Source: CAZLCK01 sp964558235 | Lineage (GTDB): Bacteria; Actinomycetota; Coriobacteriia; Coriobacteriales; CADBOM01 | Direction: 5' to 3' | DNA: 64,000 nucleotides | Assembly (NCBI GenBank): GCA_964558235.1 | Contig: CAZLCK010000001.1 | Location: 1 to 64,000, forward strand | In this document: one piece after another, positions 11,614-20,610 of the stretch | Position numbering within the stretch: the stretch's first letter is position 1 | How the letters are laid out: every line of letters begins with the position of its first letter | Position numbers and translations under genes: made by a program | The notes under the pieces: generated by a model | The model's database searches: none | Told to the model about the DNA's origin: nothing | Seen by the model: the letters and a program-made list of their open reading frames with translations, nothing else

Positions 11614-12689
11614 TAGACTGCTTCTTCTAATCTCGCTGCACGATCAGCGGCTACGAGTGCAGTAATCAAATCTCCTAAACCACTTGCACCTTGTCCAAGC
11701 AAAATACCGTTATAGGTACCGTTATAGCCAATTCGATGATCAGTCACACGATCTTGAGGACCGTTGTAGGTACGAATCTTTTCAGCGCGATCGCCCGAAC
11801 CAATCTGACTACGCCTCTGTTCGCCAAGTTCAGCTTGCTGTTCAGCCAGCATCTTGTCATACAGTCGTGCACGCAAAACTTGCATCGCTGCTTCACGATT
11901 TTGCAGCTGAGACTTTTGATCTTGCGATTGCACCACCAAGCCAGTAGGAAGATGTGTAATGCGCACAGCGGAATCAGTAGTATTAACACACTGTCCACCA
12001 GGACCAGACGCTCTATAGACATCGATTCTTATGTCACCTGGATTTATTTCGACTTCAACGTCGTCCACCTCAGGCAAGACAGCAACAGTTGCGGTGGAAG
12101 TATGAATGCGTCCCTGCGATTCTGTCTTAGGGACGCGTTGCACGCGGTGCACTCCACTCTCAAATTTCATAATCGAATAGACTCTATCGCCAGAGACCTT
12201 AAATGAAATCTCCTTATATCCTCCAGCCTCAGATTCCGAAGTATTGATAACGCTAAGCTTCCAACCTTGGTCATCTGCAAAACGGCTGTACATCTTGAAA
12301 AGATCTCCTGCAAAAATTGCGGCCTCATCACCACCAGCACCGGCGCGGATCTCAACGATAATATCCTTATCATCATTGGGGTCTCCTGGTAAAAGCATGA
12401 TTTTAATCTCATCTTCAAGCTCGGCGATCTTAGCCTCTTCTGTAACAATCTCTTCTTGAGCCATGTTCTTCATGTCGGGATCGCTCTCGGTTTTAAGTAA
12501 TTCCTTAGCGAAATCAAGCTCATCCAAGGCATGAATATACTCTTGCGCTTTAGAAGCCAACGGTGTTTGAGAGGCATGCTCTTTTGCTAGCCTTGTATAT
12601 TCCTTTTGATTTGTTACAACTTCAGGGTCGGCAAGTTTTTGCTCAAGTTCTTTGTAGGCTTCGATAATCTTTTCGAGCTTTTCCCGCAT
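11613..12689 (-). CDS. prfA: Peptide chain release factor 1
   Basis: RF1 reads UAA and UAG stop codons. The GGQ peptidyl-hydrolase motif is in [17 protein letters not shown], and the codon-recognition tripeptide of the PxT type is in [17 protein letters not shown], which separates it from RF2. The frame opens at a TTG at 12710 but that would place the GGAGGGAG ribosome site inside the gene; the ATG at 12689 is preferred and gives 358 residues, the normal length. First gene of the prfA-prmC-Sua5 group. Confidence 0.95.
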   Translation of the reverse strand: MREKLEKIIEAYKELEQKLADPEVVTNQKEYTRLAKEHASQTPLASKAQEYIHALDELDFAKELLKTESDPDMKNMAQEEIVTEEAKIAELEDEIKIMLLPGDPNDDKDIIVEIRAGAGGDEAAIFAGDLFKMYSRFADDQGWKLSVINTSESEAGGYKEISFKVSGDRVYSIMKFESGVHRVQRVPKTESQGRIHTSTATVAVLPEVDDVEVEINPGDIRIDVYRASGPGGQCVNTTDSAVRITHLPTGLVVQSQDQKSQLQNREAAMQVLRARLYDKMLAEQQAELGEQRRSQIGSGDRAEKIRTYNGPQDRVTDHRIGYNGTYNGILLGQGASGLGDLITALVAADRAARLEEAV

Positions 12690-12792
12690 TTTTAGGCAAT
12701 CTCCCTCCAAATATTATTAGCCAAACGATAATATCACGCCCTTATATAGTTAAAGAGGGTCTATACGGCAGGAGAGTCGGCTATTATTGCCG

Positions 12793-12882
12793 AGAAGCGT
12801 TTTTTGCTTTTAGACGAAACTTTCACCCCTCCGCGCAACACTAGGAGGGCGGTAAGTTTAAGAAGTCGCCTTTTGCTTTTAG
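12793..12882. repeat. Interspersed repeat, copy B, with 21/22-bp imperfect direct repeats
   Basis: The core (ACTTTCACCCCTCCGCGCAA, then GGAGGGCGGTAAGTT) forms an imperfect hairpin. It is flanked by two copies of a sequence that begins AGAAG and ends TTTTGCTTTTAG, at 12793-12813 and 12861-12882. It lies between the divergent prfA and the UbiA-like gene, so it separates or overlaps both promoters; the right repeat runs into the AGGAG ribosome site of the UbiA-like gene. Confidence 0.7.
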
Positions 12883-12889
12883 GAGTGTT

Positions 12890-13900
12890 ATGACGCCAGA
12901 AAAATTCTCTAATACCTCTACTTTTAAAGGCGCTATCGACATATATAGCCTGGCATGTCCTGTGTGTTTTACATTTTTAACATGTGGGACTATCGGCTAT
13001 TTTGGGCAGATCTCAATTTTGCAGATGATTTTACTTCTACTATTTTCAATCTGTGTTGCAAGTTGCAATTCTTTAGCTTATCAACTTGGTGTACGCATTA
13101 AAGCACAAGATCAAAAGGCCGACTATTACGAAAAAAAATTCGCACATTTTAAAGCAACGAAGCGATCTTTTGACCCCCTAGCCAGCACTGCAGGTGACCC
13201 ATGGATTATGCGTCTAGCAGCATATCTGGCAGCAGCTAGTGCACTATCGCTTATTTTGGGAGTTGCATTTTGCCTATCTTGTTTTGGTTTAATGTCTAGT
13301 TCGCAAAGCACAGGAATTAGTAATTCTTGGCTTGGGGTAGCAATTGTCGTAATAATATTGGCACTCGTTATTCTGCGATACATTGGAAGATGGCACTACG
13401 GTGCTAGACCCTATGGAACTTTGATAGTATTTGCCCTCGGAACTGGTGGATCGATCGCAATTTTTTGGATGTTAATTGGCCAATGGATAGCGGCATGCGC
13501 TTTTTCATCGATGGCCACAGGGCTGATGTGTGCGATATTTGCAAATCTAGACGACCTAAAAAATATGTCACAGGACAGTGCTCTTGAATATTCAACTCTG
13601 CCGATTGCAATTGGAGCAGATCGTGCAAAGATCATACATATCGCACTTGGAGTTTTGATGTGTTTGTGGCTTTTAGCCTACCCAACAATGCTTAATTCAA
13701 TTTCGCTTTCAAACTATGCTTTTGCGGTCTTTTTTATCCCATTGATTATCAATCTTCTTGCGATTAGAGGAATAAGCCCGTCAAAAATTGACAGTTTTAT
13801 GGGGTCATTTGGTATTAGCGCGATCTTATTATCTATCGCCTTTTTCTTGAGCGTGTCATGGTCTAACCTTACTGCACTCGTTGCATTTGTGGCGAATTAA
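12890..13900 (+). CDS. UbiA/MenA-like polytopic membrane protein with degenerate first Asp motif
   Basis: A 336-residue protein with about nine membrane helices. The layout resembles UbiA-superfamily prenyltransferases such as MenA: the second conserved cluster is recognisable as ANLDDLKNMSQDSALEYSTLPIAIGADRAK. The first cluster, normally NDxxDxxxD, reads NSLAYQLGVRIKAQD, so its metal-binding aspartates are missing. It may be inactive or have changed function. It is the only plus-strand gene in an otherwise minus-strand housekeeping block, and its 3' end overlaps that of yqhQ by 32 bases. ATG start with AGGAG five bases upstream. Family assignment is moderate. Confidence 0.55.
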   Translation: MTPEKFSNTSTFKGAIDIYSLACPVCFTFLTCGTIGYFGQISILQMILLLLFSICVASCNSLAYQLGVRIKAQDQKADYYEKKFAHFKATKRSFDPLASTAGDPWIMRLAAYLAAASALSLILGVAFCLSCFGLMSSSQSTGISNSWLGVAIVVIILALVILRYIGRWHYGARPYGTLIVFALGTGGSIAIFWMLIGQWIAACAFSSMATGLMCAIFANLDDLKNMSQDSALEYSTLPIAIGADRAKIIHIALGVLMCLWLLAYPTMLNSISLSNYAFAVFFIPLIINLLAIRGISPSKIDSFMGSFGISAILLSIAFFLSVSWSNLTALVAFVAN

Positions 13901-15041
13901 AGGGAGTGCTGTTCACAACAGGCTGAACTTCATCTTCACGCGCCAAAACGAGATCCATTGCAGCGATCGCACACTCCAACATCGATTCATCGGGCTCAGA
14001 TGTAGTAAGTCTTTGCATCTGAAGGCCCGGCCACAAAACAATCTTAACTAGTGGGTTTTCTGGGTGATTTCCCGCCCATTTTACTGTTAACTCATAGCTT
14101 AAGCCAGCAATTAGCGGAATTAAAATAATGCGTGAAAGAACGATGATTAAAAACTGCCCGATTCCATCTGTTATGCCTAATGCAATTGAGATCTCCTTAA
14201 CTGGAACTAGCGAAAAGACGATGATAGCCAAAAATAGGGTCATGATTAAGAAGGCTGTACCGCAACGCACATGCAATGTTGGAAATTGTGCAGCATTTTC
14301 TGGTGTTAGTTGTAGCCCATGTTCATAGCAATGAATTGTTTTATGCTCAGCACCATGATAGGCAAACATCCTTTTGATATCTTTCATGCGAGAGATTAAC
14401 CAGATATAGACGATAAAAATGGCGACTCTCATAACACCATCAACGACGTTCCATAAAATCGGATTAGCATCGTATTCGCCAACAGTTAGATTAGCTAAAA
14501 ATGCCGGTACCATAACAAAAATAACAACGGCAAGCACAATTCCAATGATAGTTGAAGCTATCATCAAACCAGACATAGCACCTTCGGATTCTTCAGATCT
14601 ATCCTCTTCGGTAAAGCTCTCTTTTTTAGAATTGGCCTGCACATGAGAAGAAGGCAGATCAGGAGCACACTCGCATATCGTAGTCTGTACCTGTACATGA
14701 GGGGAAAACTCATAAGAAAACTCATCATCTTCGTTTTCTTCTTCGCTGTAAGCTTTTTCAGTTGCAATATCAAGAGCCTTGAATCCCAGAATAAGAGATT
14801 CGACCAAAGCCCTACAGCCCCTAAATATAGGCCACGACAAACATCTATGTTTGCGCGCGGTATCAGAAAGTTCATGTTCTTCTGTATAGATAGTGCCATC
14901 TGGTTGTCTGATTGCAACAGCCCAATTGTACTTTCCGCGCATCATGACGCCTTCAATCAAAGCCTGACCACCAATGTGCGTCTTGCAGAGCACACCCTCC
15001 GTGTTCTGTGCTCTTGCTATGTCACTTTGCTTCGATGTCAT
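13869..15041 (-). CDS. YqhQ-like DUF1385 membrane protein
   Basis: A 390-residue member of the DUF1385/YqhQ family. Diagnostic stretches are IGGQALIEGVMMRGKYNWAVAIRQPDG near the N-terminus, AYHGAEHKTIHCYEHGL (His/Glu-rich, proposed metal site) and RCGTAFLIMTLFL. About four or five membrane helices follow residue 170. An acidic linker (about 95-165) separates the two parts. The family often sits beside prfA and prmC, as here. Biochemical function is not established. Convergent overlap with the UbiA-like gene. Confidence 0.85.
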   Translation of the reverse strand: MTSKQSDIARAQNTEGVLCKTHIGGQALIEGVMMRGKYNWAVAIRQPDGTIYTEEHELSDTARKHRCLSWPIFRGCRALVESLILGFKALDIATEKAYSEEENEDDEFSYEFSPHVQVQTTICECAPDLPSSHVQANSKKESFTEEDRSEESEGAMSGLMIASTIIGIVLAVVIFVMVPAFLANLTVGEYDANPILWNVVDGVMRVAIFIVYIWLISRMKDIKRMFAYHGAEHKTIHCYEHGLQLTPENAAQFPTLHVRCGTAFLIMTLFLAIIVFSLVPVKEISIALGITDGIGQFLIIVLSRIILIPLIAGLSYELTVKWAGNHPENPLVKIVLWPGLQMQRLTTSEPDESMLECAIAAMDLVLAREDEVQPVVNSTPFNSPQMQRVQ

Positions 15042-15047
15042 CGCCTA

Positions 15048-15728
15048 CTATTCCCTCGTAATTTTTTTGTACGGATCTCCGCATGTCATATCACCCTCTG
15101 GACAAGCGCCCCTTACACATGGCGCGCCTGCATCCATAAAGATATATGGCGCGGTCGACTTAACTAGCTCAAGCATCTTGCAGGCTAAATCTCTGATCTC
15201 CCACTGAGCTCTTTTGCAGCAGCGTAGCGTAAAGAAATGCAAAAGCTCACGAATATTCATCGTTACAACAATCTTGGATTCACAGGCATTTGGCAAAACA
15301 TATCTTGCATCTTCGGCCGGAACTCCCGCCTGTGCTAAGGCACTATAAGCCTGATATGACGCATCGATTGCATTGTTGAAAATTTCCAAAAGTTCATGAT
15401 CATTTGCAACAGAATCTGGTACTACGACCTCAGACGGAGCATCAAATCGCACATATCTTTGAGATTGCTGATTAAAGCTAGCTAGACGGTGGCGCACAAG
15501 CTGATGAGTCAAAGCGCGGCTAACCCCATCGATTGCAAAAGTGTAAGAAGCATGCTCTAGAGTCGAATGATGTCCCGATTTTAAAATCGTCCTAAGAACG
15601 CGCCGGATCTCTTGTTCGCTCATCTTTTCCATAAGCTCATCGGCTCCAACAGATGCGTAACAGATCCTTGCAGCTGTGGCCACTGCTCTCTCAGGATCGT
15701 CTGTGTAATAGAGGAGTTTTACATCCAT
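15048..15728 (-). CDS. thyX: Flavin-dependent thymidylate synthase
   Basis: ThyX makes dTMP from dUMP using methylene-THF and FADH2. The signature RHRxxSxNxxSxRY is present as RHRLASFNQQSQRYV, and the substrate-binding Arg region follows (CESKIVVTMNIRELLHFFTLRCC). Length 226 is typical. No thyA is seen in the window. It is separated from yqhQ by six bases, and is supplied in principle by the dCMP deaminase and GlyA encoded nearby. Confidence 0.96.
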   Translation of the reverse strand: MDVKLLYYTDDPERAVATAARICYASVGADELMEKMSEQEIRRVLRTILKSGHHSTLEHASYTFAIDGVSRALTHQLVRHRLASFNQQSQRYVRFDAPSEVVVPDSVANDHELLEIFNNAIDASYQAYSALAQAGVPAEDARYVLPNACESKIVVTMNIRELLHFFTLRCCKRAQWEIRDLACKMLELVKSTAPYIFMDAGAPCVRGACPEGDMTCGDPYKKITRE

Positions 15729-15813
15729 TTATTCAACCTTTATTAATGCGTCATTATTCTTGTACTAGTTTACATGGCCTAAGACAGTTGCATCCTGCTA
15801 ATTCGGTGCGCAC

Positions 15814-15861
15814 AAAAACGATATGAGTAGAACATTGTGAGCCCCTACTCGTATCGTCTTT
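15814..15861 (-). terminator. Hairpin between rpmE and thyX
   Basis: ACGATATGAGTAG (15818-15830) pairs with CTACTCGTATCGT (15845-15857), 13 positions with one mismatch. It is flanked by A5 on the left and TTTT on the right, so it can work as a terminator in either direction. On the minus strand it lies upstream of thyX. Confidence 0.6.
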
Positions 15862-15933
15862 TCGTAGATCAGGGCTGACAATGCCACATTCGTATCGCAA
15901 AAACTCCACGCTTGCATCGATGCATGAGATCTA

Positions 15934-15971
15934 TATACAAAAACGGTCGGATTTTTATCAACTCCAACCGT
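15934..15971 (-). terminator. Terminator of rpmE
   Basis: On the minus strand ACGGTTGGA (15971-15963) pairs with TCCGACCGT (15951-15943) apart from one mismatch, and the stem is followed by TTTTTGTATAT. It lies about 60 bases after the end of the rpmE frame. Confidence 0.7.
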
Positions 15972-16032
15972 CTGTATTTTAAATTGCTTTAATTGCTTTA
16001 TGCATTAATTTTTAAGCCAAAACTATATAGCT

Positions 16033-16533
16033 TCATAGACCGCTTCTAGAACTTGCTTTGGTGTTAGACCTTATACAAAGCCTNNNNNNNNNNNNNNNNN
16101 NNNNNNNNNNNNNNNNNNNNNNNNNNNNNNNNNNNNNNNNNNNNNNNNNNNNNNNNNNNNNNNNNNNNNNNNNNNNNNNNNNNCGAGCTTCGGCCTTCTT
16201 TGCATACTCAGCAGCACGAGCAGCTTTCTTAGCGGCTTTCTCCTCACGAGCAGCCTTCTTTGCTGCTTCTTCAGCGGCAGCAGCCTCTTGACGTGCGGCC
16301 TTCTTGGCCTCCTCACGCTCCAAAACGGCGGCAGAAGCAGAACCAAATCTATCCGAGAAGCGTTGAACGCGTCCACCAGTATCGACAAACTTTTGCTGAC
16401 CTGTAAAGAATGGATGGCACTTATTGCATAGATCTATGCGCAATTCAGATTTTGTAGAGTGGGTAACAAATGTATTTCCGCAAGAGCACCTAACTGTGCA
16501 CTCCACATAATCTGGATGGATATCCTTTTTCAT
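16033..16533 (-). CDS. rpmE: Ribosomal protein L31 with long Ala/Lys-rich extension, interrupted by gap
   Basis: The first 70 residues are a zinc-type L31 of the large ribosomal subunit: [20 protein letters not shown], with cysteines at 16, 18, 36 and 39 and [25 protein letters not shown]. It then continues into an Ala/Lys/Glu-rich tail ([20 protein letters not shown] type) that runs into 100 N. The true tail length and the reading frame after the gap are unknown; the end at 16033 assumes the gap keeps frame. Other frames stop earlier (near 16060-16071). The low-complexity repeat is probably why the assembly broke. ATG start. Confidence 0.8.
   Translation of the reverse strand: MKKDIHPDYVECTVRCSCGNTFVTHSTKSELRIDLCNKCHPFFTGQQKFVDTGGRVQRFSDRFGSASAAVLEREEAKKAARQEAAAAEEAAKKAAREEKAAKKAARAAEYAKKAEAXXXXXXXXXXXXXXXXXXXXXXXXXXXXXXXXXXRLCIRSNTKASSRSGL
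16084..16183. other. Assembly gap (100 N)
   Basis: Exactly 100 N, the convention for a gap of unknown size. It falls inside the Ala/Lys-rich coding repeat of rpmE, so a collapsed low-complexity sequence is the likely cause. Confidence 0.95.
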
Positions 16534-16652
16534 TATCTAAAACACTCCTTTAATAAATGTGCGTCTTGGTTTCCGAACAAGACTGATGAGCTTCAATAGA
16601 ATATCACCATCAAAAAATGTTTCAAGATATAGCGCGATAGGCGGCGACTTCT

Positions 16653-18299
16653 CTATAACTCGATGGTTTCATTCTTGTTAGAATGTGATGCTTTCTTGGC
16701 AGTTCTCATCAAAAACTCCTCATTGTTTTTAGTCTGTTTGAGGCTCTTGATAAGCATCTCCATAGCTCTTTCGGTGTTATTCAGATTTGCAAGCACGCGA
16801 CGAAGTCCCCAGATTAAAGGTGCGGCTTGAGGATCTATCAAAAGCTCTTCTTTTCTTGTTCCAGAAGAAATTGGATCGATGGCTGGGAAGATTCTTCTGT
16901 CTGCTAGGTTTCTATCTAGCTTGAGCTCCATGTTGCCCGTACCTTTAAACTCCTCAAAGATGACCTCATCCATCTTTGAGCCAGTATCAATTAGAGCACT
17001 TGCAAGAATGGTAAGTGAGCCACCATTTTCGATATTGCGAGCTGCGCCTAAAAACCTCTTTGGAGGATAGAGTGCTGTCGAGTCAACACCACCGGACAAA
17101 ACGCGTCCACTAGCAGGCTGTGCTAAGTTGTAAGCACGAGCCAAACGAGTAATAGAGTCGAGTAAGATCACAACATCCATTCCGACCTCGACGAGTCTTT
17201 TTGCACGCTCAATGACAAGCTCGGCTACTGTAATGTGATTTTCAGAGGGCATATCAAAGGTTGAAGATATTACCTCGCCTCGAATTGAACGCTGCATATC
17301 GGTAACCTCTTCTGGCCTTTCATCAACCAAAAGGCACATCAGATGCACATCTGGATTGTTAGCTGAAATCGAAGCTGCAATATCTTTTAAAATTGTGGTC
17401 TTACCAGCTTTTGGAGGAGAGACAATTAGCCCTCTTTGTCCTTTTCCAATTGGAGCGACTAAATCAATAGTACGCGCAGTAATACTATCTGCACCATGCT
17501 CCAAAACGAGTCTCTCATCGGGATAGATTGGGGTAAGATCGGCAAATCTTACACGGTGGCGAGCCATTTCGGGAGTAAGTCCGTTGATGCTTTCAATCTT
17601 ATGTAGAGCAGCATACTTTTCGTTATCTCTTGGAGGGCGAACCTGCCCTACAATCCAGTCGCCCTTGCGAAGACCATTGCGACGAATTGTCGAGACTCCA
17701 ACATAGACATCATGTTCTGATGGAAGATAGCCATCTGCACGCAAGAACCCATAGCCCTCAGAGAAAAGCTCTAACACGCCCTCGCACGAAACAAATCCCT
17801 CAGCCTTAGCCATGGCTTCAAAGATTAGCTCAACCAGCTCATCTTTTTTTATGCCGGCTTTGATGGCGATTTCAAGCTCGGCAGCCTTTGCCTTAAGATC
17901 TGCGACCTTCATTGCAGCCAATTCTTCATGAGAGACCTGTGGAGTCACCTCGTAAGAGCTGTTTTGATGATGGCGGCGCGGACGACGCGATCTAAAGTCC
18001 CCACTTTGCTGCTTAGAGGACTGAGAGTTTTGCTGTTTCGAAGAGCTCTGTGTTTTTCTTTGCGAAGAAGATGTGCTCTCAGTTTTGTCACTCTTTTGTC
18101 TACTGCGATCCGACTTCTTAGAGGACGAAGCCTTTGTAGAGCTTGAATCGGTCGAGCTGGATCTTCTAGAAGTAGATGTCCTTCTATGAGTACGACCTTC
18201 GCCCTCTTCAGAGATTGCTTGAGCACTTTCCTTTTCTTCAACAACTGCTACAGCTGTTTGTTCCTCTACCACAATAATACTCTCCTCAGATTCGATCAT
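16653..18299 (-). CDS. rho: Transcription termination factor Rho
   Basis: RNA-dependent hexameric helicase that ends transcription. It has a Rho N-terminal helix domain (about 120-160), the cold-shock RNA-binding domain (EGVLELFSEGYGFLR, with SEHDVYVG), the P-loop SPPKAGKTT and the Q/R-loop region. Residues about 25-120 are a disordered Ser/Arg/Lys/Gln-rich insert, common in actinobacterial Rho. The start at 18299 (MIESEESIIVVEEQ) overlaps the transaldolase stop in an ATGA arrangement; the frame opens further at a TTG at 18320 without better support. Length about 548. Confidence 0.95.
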   Translation of the reverse strand: MIESEESIIVVEEQTAVAVVEEKESAQAISEEGEGRTHRRTSTSRRSSSTDSSSTKASSSKKSDRSRQKSDKTESTSSSQRKTQSSSKQQNSQSSKQQSGDFRSRRPRRHHQNSSYEVTPQVSHEELAAMKVADLKAKAAELEIAIKAGIKKDELVELIFEAMAKAEGFVSCEGVLELFSEGYGFLRADGYLPSEHDVYVGVSTIRRNGLRKGDWIVGQVRPPRDNEKYAALHKIESINGLTPEMARHRVRFADLTPIYPDERLVLEHGADSITARTIDLVAPIGKGQRGLIVSPPKAGKTTILKDIAASISANNPDVHLMCLLVDERPEEVTDMQRSIRGEVISSTFDMPSENHITVAELVIERAKRLVEVGMDVVILLDSITRLARAYNLAQPASGRVLSGGVDSTALYPPKRFLGAARNIENGGSLTILASALIDTGSKMDEVIFEEFKGTGNMELKLDRNLADRRIFPAIDPISSGTRKEELLIDPQAAPLIWGLRRVLANLNNTERAMEMLIKSLKQTKNNEEFLMRTAKKASHSNKNETIEL

Positions 18300-18976
18300 G
18301 CGTTTTGCACCCTCTCCCAATCTGCAGCAAAGATATCCATACCGCGCTCAGTCAAAGGGTGAGCAATACATTTCTTCAAAACATTAAATGGAACAGTTGC
18401 AATATCGACTCCCATCAAAGCTGCCTGAGTAACATGGTTAACGCTTCTTACTGAAGCAGCGATGATCTCAACCTCTTCGCCTTTGATTCCAACATCCATA
18501 AAATCGTAGTTCTTAACGGCTGCAACGATATCTTCAACCTGAGAAAGCCCATCTTCACCAATATCATCAAAACGTCCAATAAATGGGCTGATATAGCGAG
18601 CACCAGCGCGAGCAGCCATAATCGCTTGCGGAACAGAGAAGACAAGTGTCATATTTACTGGAATCGACTCGTTTGCCAAAACACGTGTAGCAGCAAGTCC
18701 AGATGGCGTAATGGGAATCTTAACTGCAACATTATCTGCAATTTTCGCTAGCTTACGACCATCTTCGATCATATCCTCAGTTGTTTGAGCCATGGTCTCA
18801 GCCGAAACAGGGCCGTCGACTAGTTCGCAGATCTTAGCGATATGACTCTCAAAATCGGCAAGCTTGCCTCCAATTTTGGCATACAAGCTCGGATTGGTTG
18901 TAACCCCAGCAAGCGCTCCCCAAGATGCCGCTTCAGCAATTTCGTTAAGATCAGCGGTATCGACAAAAAATTTCAC
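18296..18976 (-). CDS. Transaldolase / fructose-6-phosphate aldolase family
   Basis: A 226-residue TalC/FSA-type small transaldolase. MKFFVDTADLNEIAEAASWGALAGVTTNPSL is the family N-terminus and the Schiff-base lysine is in NVAVKIPITPSGL. Sequence does not separate transaldolase from fructose-6-phosphate aldolase activity with certainty. Coupled to rho through a four-base overlap. Works with RpiB in pentose phosphate metabolism. Confidence 0.9.
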   Translation of the reverse strand: MKFFVDTADLNEIAEAASWGALAGVTTNPSLYAKIGGKLADFESHIAKICELVDGPVSAETMAQTTEDMIEDGRKLAKIADNVAVKIPITPSGLAATRVLANESIPVNMTLVFSVPQAIMAARAGARYISPFIGRFDDIGEDGLSQVEDIVAAVKNYDFMDVGIKGEEVEIIAASVRSVNHVTQAALMGVDIATVPFNVLKKCIAHPLTERGMDIFAADWERVQNA

Positions 18977-19502
18977 TTTTAGACCCCCTATTCGCCTGTG
19001 TATTTTGCCCTATTTATGCCTTATTTTTACAAAGCATAGTTTTTAAGAAACATCAAAGCTTGAGCATACTGACTATTACTCGAGCTAAATAATTTGATAT
19101 AGATAGTTCAAAATGCGCTCACCAAAAATAGCAAACAAATATGACATTTAATTAGAACTGTAAAAACGCCCTTTATTAAGCTGCTAAAAACCACAAGCCC
19201 CAATCACAGCGCACATCAAATATGAGAAGCAAGATTATTTTGCTTCATAAATCTTTAGTTTGTTAGGGATATTTTGCTTGTTGTTTTTTAAACCCTCACG
19301 ACCAAACAACATAGCAACATGCGAGACTTCATTTTATATACATGTTTATTCGTTTTCAAATATGCTAGTCTGCAACTAACGCCTTTGATAGTATATCTTT
19401 TTTTACTAATGTCTAGTTATTAACCTAGTAATTGTATAGAAAAACTTTGGGACTTGTATTAACAAAAGGCATCTTCACGTAGTATATCAGAAAGGATTTA
19501 GA
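18977..19502. other. 526-base intergenic region
   Basis: This lies between the divergent transaldolase-like and FKBP genes. It is AT-rich and must hold both promoters. I find no gene, tRNA or repeat copy in it. GAAAGGATTTAGA precedes the FKBP start. Confidence 0.5.
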
Positions 19503-19928
19503 ATGATAGAGCGTGGCCAAACAGTTCGCGTGCACTATACAGGAACACTCGATGATGGAAGCGTCTTTGATTCTAGCATTGGGAAAAGTCCACTAGAATT
19601 TAAAGCTGGAACTGGAATGATGATTCCCGGCTTTGATGATGCTGTAATGCAGATGGAACTTGGAGAGAAAAGGACCGTCAAAATCCCAGCTGAGCAGGCT
19701 TATGGAGCTCATGATGAAAAGAAGGTAATTCGCATAAGCAAAGGCAACTTCCCCGGTGCAGACAACGCTCCGATCGGTGTGCAGGTTATGCTTTCTGGTC
19801 CAGATAACCATCCTCTACCAGCGATTATCACCGAAATCGACGACGAATTTGTAACTGTAGATTTTAATCATATGCTCGCTGGAAAAGATCTTACGTTTGA
19901 GATTGAACTAGTTGAAATATTGGGGTAA
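19503..19928 (+). CDS. FKBP-type peptidyl-prolyl isomerase (SlyD/FkpB-like)
   Basis: A 141-residue cytosolic prolyl isomerase. The FKBP halves are VRVHYTGTLDDGSVFDSSIGKSPLEFKAGTGMMIPGFDDAVMQMELGEKRTVKIPAEQAYG and DHPLP..VDFNHMLAGKDLTFEIELVEI; between them is the inserted flap typical of SlyD. The His-rich metal-binding tail of E. coli SlyD is absent. ATG start with GAAAGGA upstream. The next gene starts three bases after its stop, so they are co-transcribed. Confidence 0.92.
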   Translation: MIERGQTVRVHYTGTLDDGSVFDSSIGKSPLEFKAGTGMMIPGFDDAVMQMELGEKRTVKIPAEQAYGAHDEKKVIRISKGNFPGADNAPIGVQVMLSGPDNHPLPAIITEIDDEFVTVDFNHMLAGKDLTFEIELVEILG

Positions 19929-19931
19929 ATA

Positions 19932-20396
19932 ATGAGCTCGTTTAAGCACGGAAACGACAAAGCTATACAAGCCCAATGGATAAGATCGAAATCTAATACG
20001 CCCTATGTAGGAGCGCACTCATCGAACGGATCTAAACGCTTAAGTAGAAACAAATATGTTTACGATTATCGAAACAATCATTCACATAAAAGATCTGCCC
20101 AAACTCTCATAACTTTAATTTTGTCCATAATTTACTGGCCTTTTGTAATTATAGGTATAGCTTCTCCTTTTATAGAGGGATTTAATTTTGGAACTTTAGA
20201 TCTTTGGCAAGTTGTACTTAGCCGCATTTTGATCTCATTTATAGCTCTTGGAATCCCCTATGTGCTTGCAGTTAATATTGGTGGGATAAGAAGAGCTGCC
20301 TTTTTACAAAGAAATAGAGTTTTGAAAACCGTTCTACTCGTCGTTGCTGGCGTATTTATATCCTTTGTACTTATTCGTATTGTTTGCATATTCTAA
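19932..20396 (+). CDS. Small membrane protein of unknown function
   Basis: A 154-residue protein: a basic, His/Asn-rich N-terminal part (residues 1-56) then three or four membrane helices (about 58-80, 90-112, 128-150). I do not recognise a family. It directly follows the FKBP gene (three bases). Its stop codon lies inside the left direct repeat of interspersed repeat copy C, so the last two or three residues may be repeat-derived. Confidence 0.75.
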   Translation: MSSFKHGNDKAIQAQWIRSKSNTPYVGAHSSNGSKRLSRNKYVYDYRNNHSHKRSAQTLITLILSIIYWPFVIIGIASPFIEGFNFGTLDLWQVVLSRILISFIALGIPYVLAVNIGGIRRAAFLQRNRVLKTVLLVVAGVFISFVLIRIVCIF

Positions 20397-20474
20397 TCGG
20401 ATAACTTCTTAAACTCCGCAAACCCTGGAGGGCGTTGCGTGGAGGAGTGAAAAGTGACGCATATTCTAATTGGA
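20386..20474. repeat. Interspersed repeat, copy C, with 16-bp flanking direct repeats
   Basis: GCATATTCTAATCGGA (20386-20401) and GCATATTCTAATTGGA (20459-20474) flank a 57-base element. Read on the minus strand it has the family core CACTTTTCACTCCTCCACGC, then AACGCCCTCC, and ends GGAGTTTAAGAAG, closely matching copy B. The left direct repeat contains the stop codon of the membrane protein gene, which is what would be expected if the element inserted there and duplicated its target. Confidence 0.78.
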
Positions 20475-20562
20475 CACGCTCAGTGAGTATCAAGATCTTT
20501 ATCCATAGTTTTACAACCTCCCAATGAGTATAATTTCAAGATATAGCCTTAGTATTTAAGTA

Positions 20563-20585
20563 GCTAAATTGGTCTACTATTTAGC
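20563..20585. promoter_or_regulatory. Inverted repeat upstream of rubrerythrin
   Basis: GCTAAAT-N9-ATTTAGC lies 26 bases before the rubrerythrin ATG. Its place between promoter and start suits an operator for a peroxide or redox repressor. No regulator gene is nearby, so this is a guess from symmetry and position. Confidence 0.35.
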
Positions 20586-20610
20586 GAATTATCGCGAAAG
20601 GGGAAGAGAG

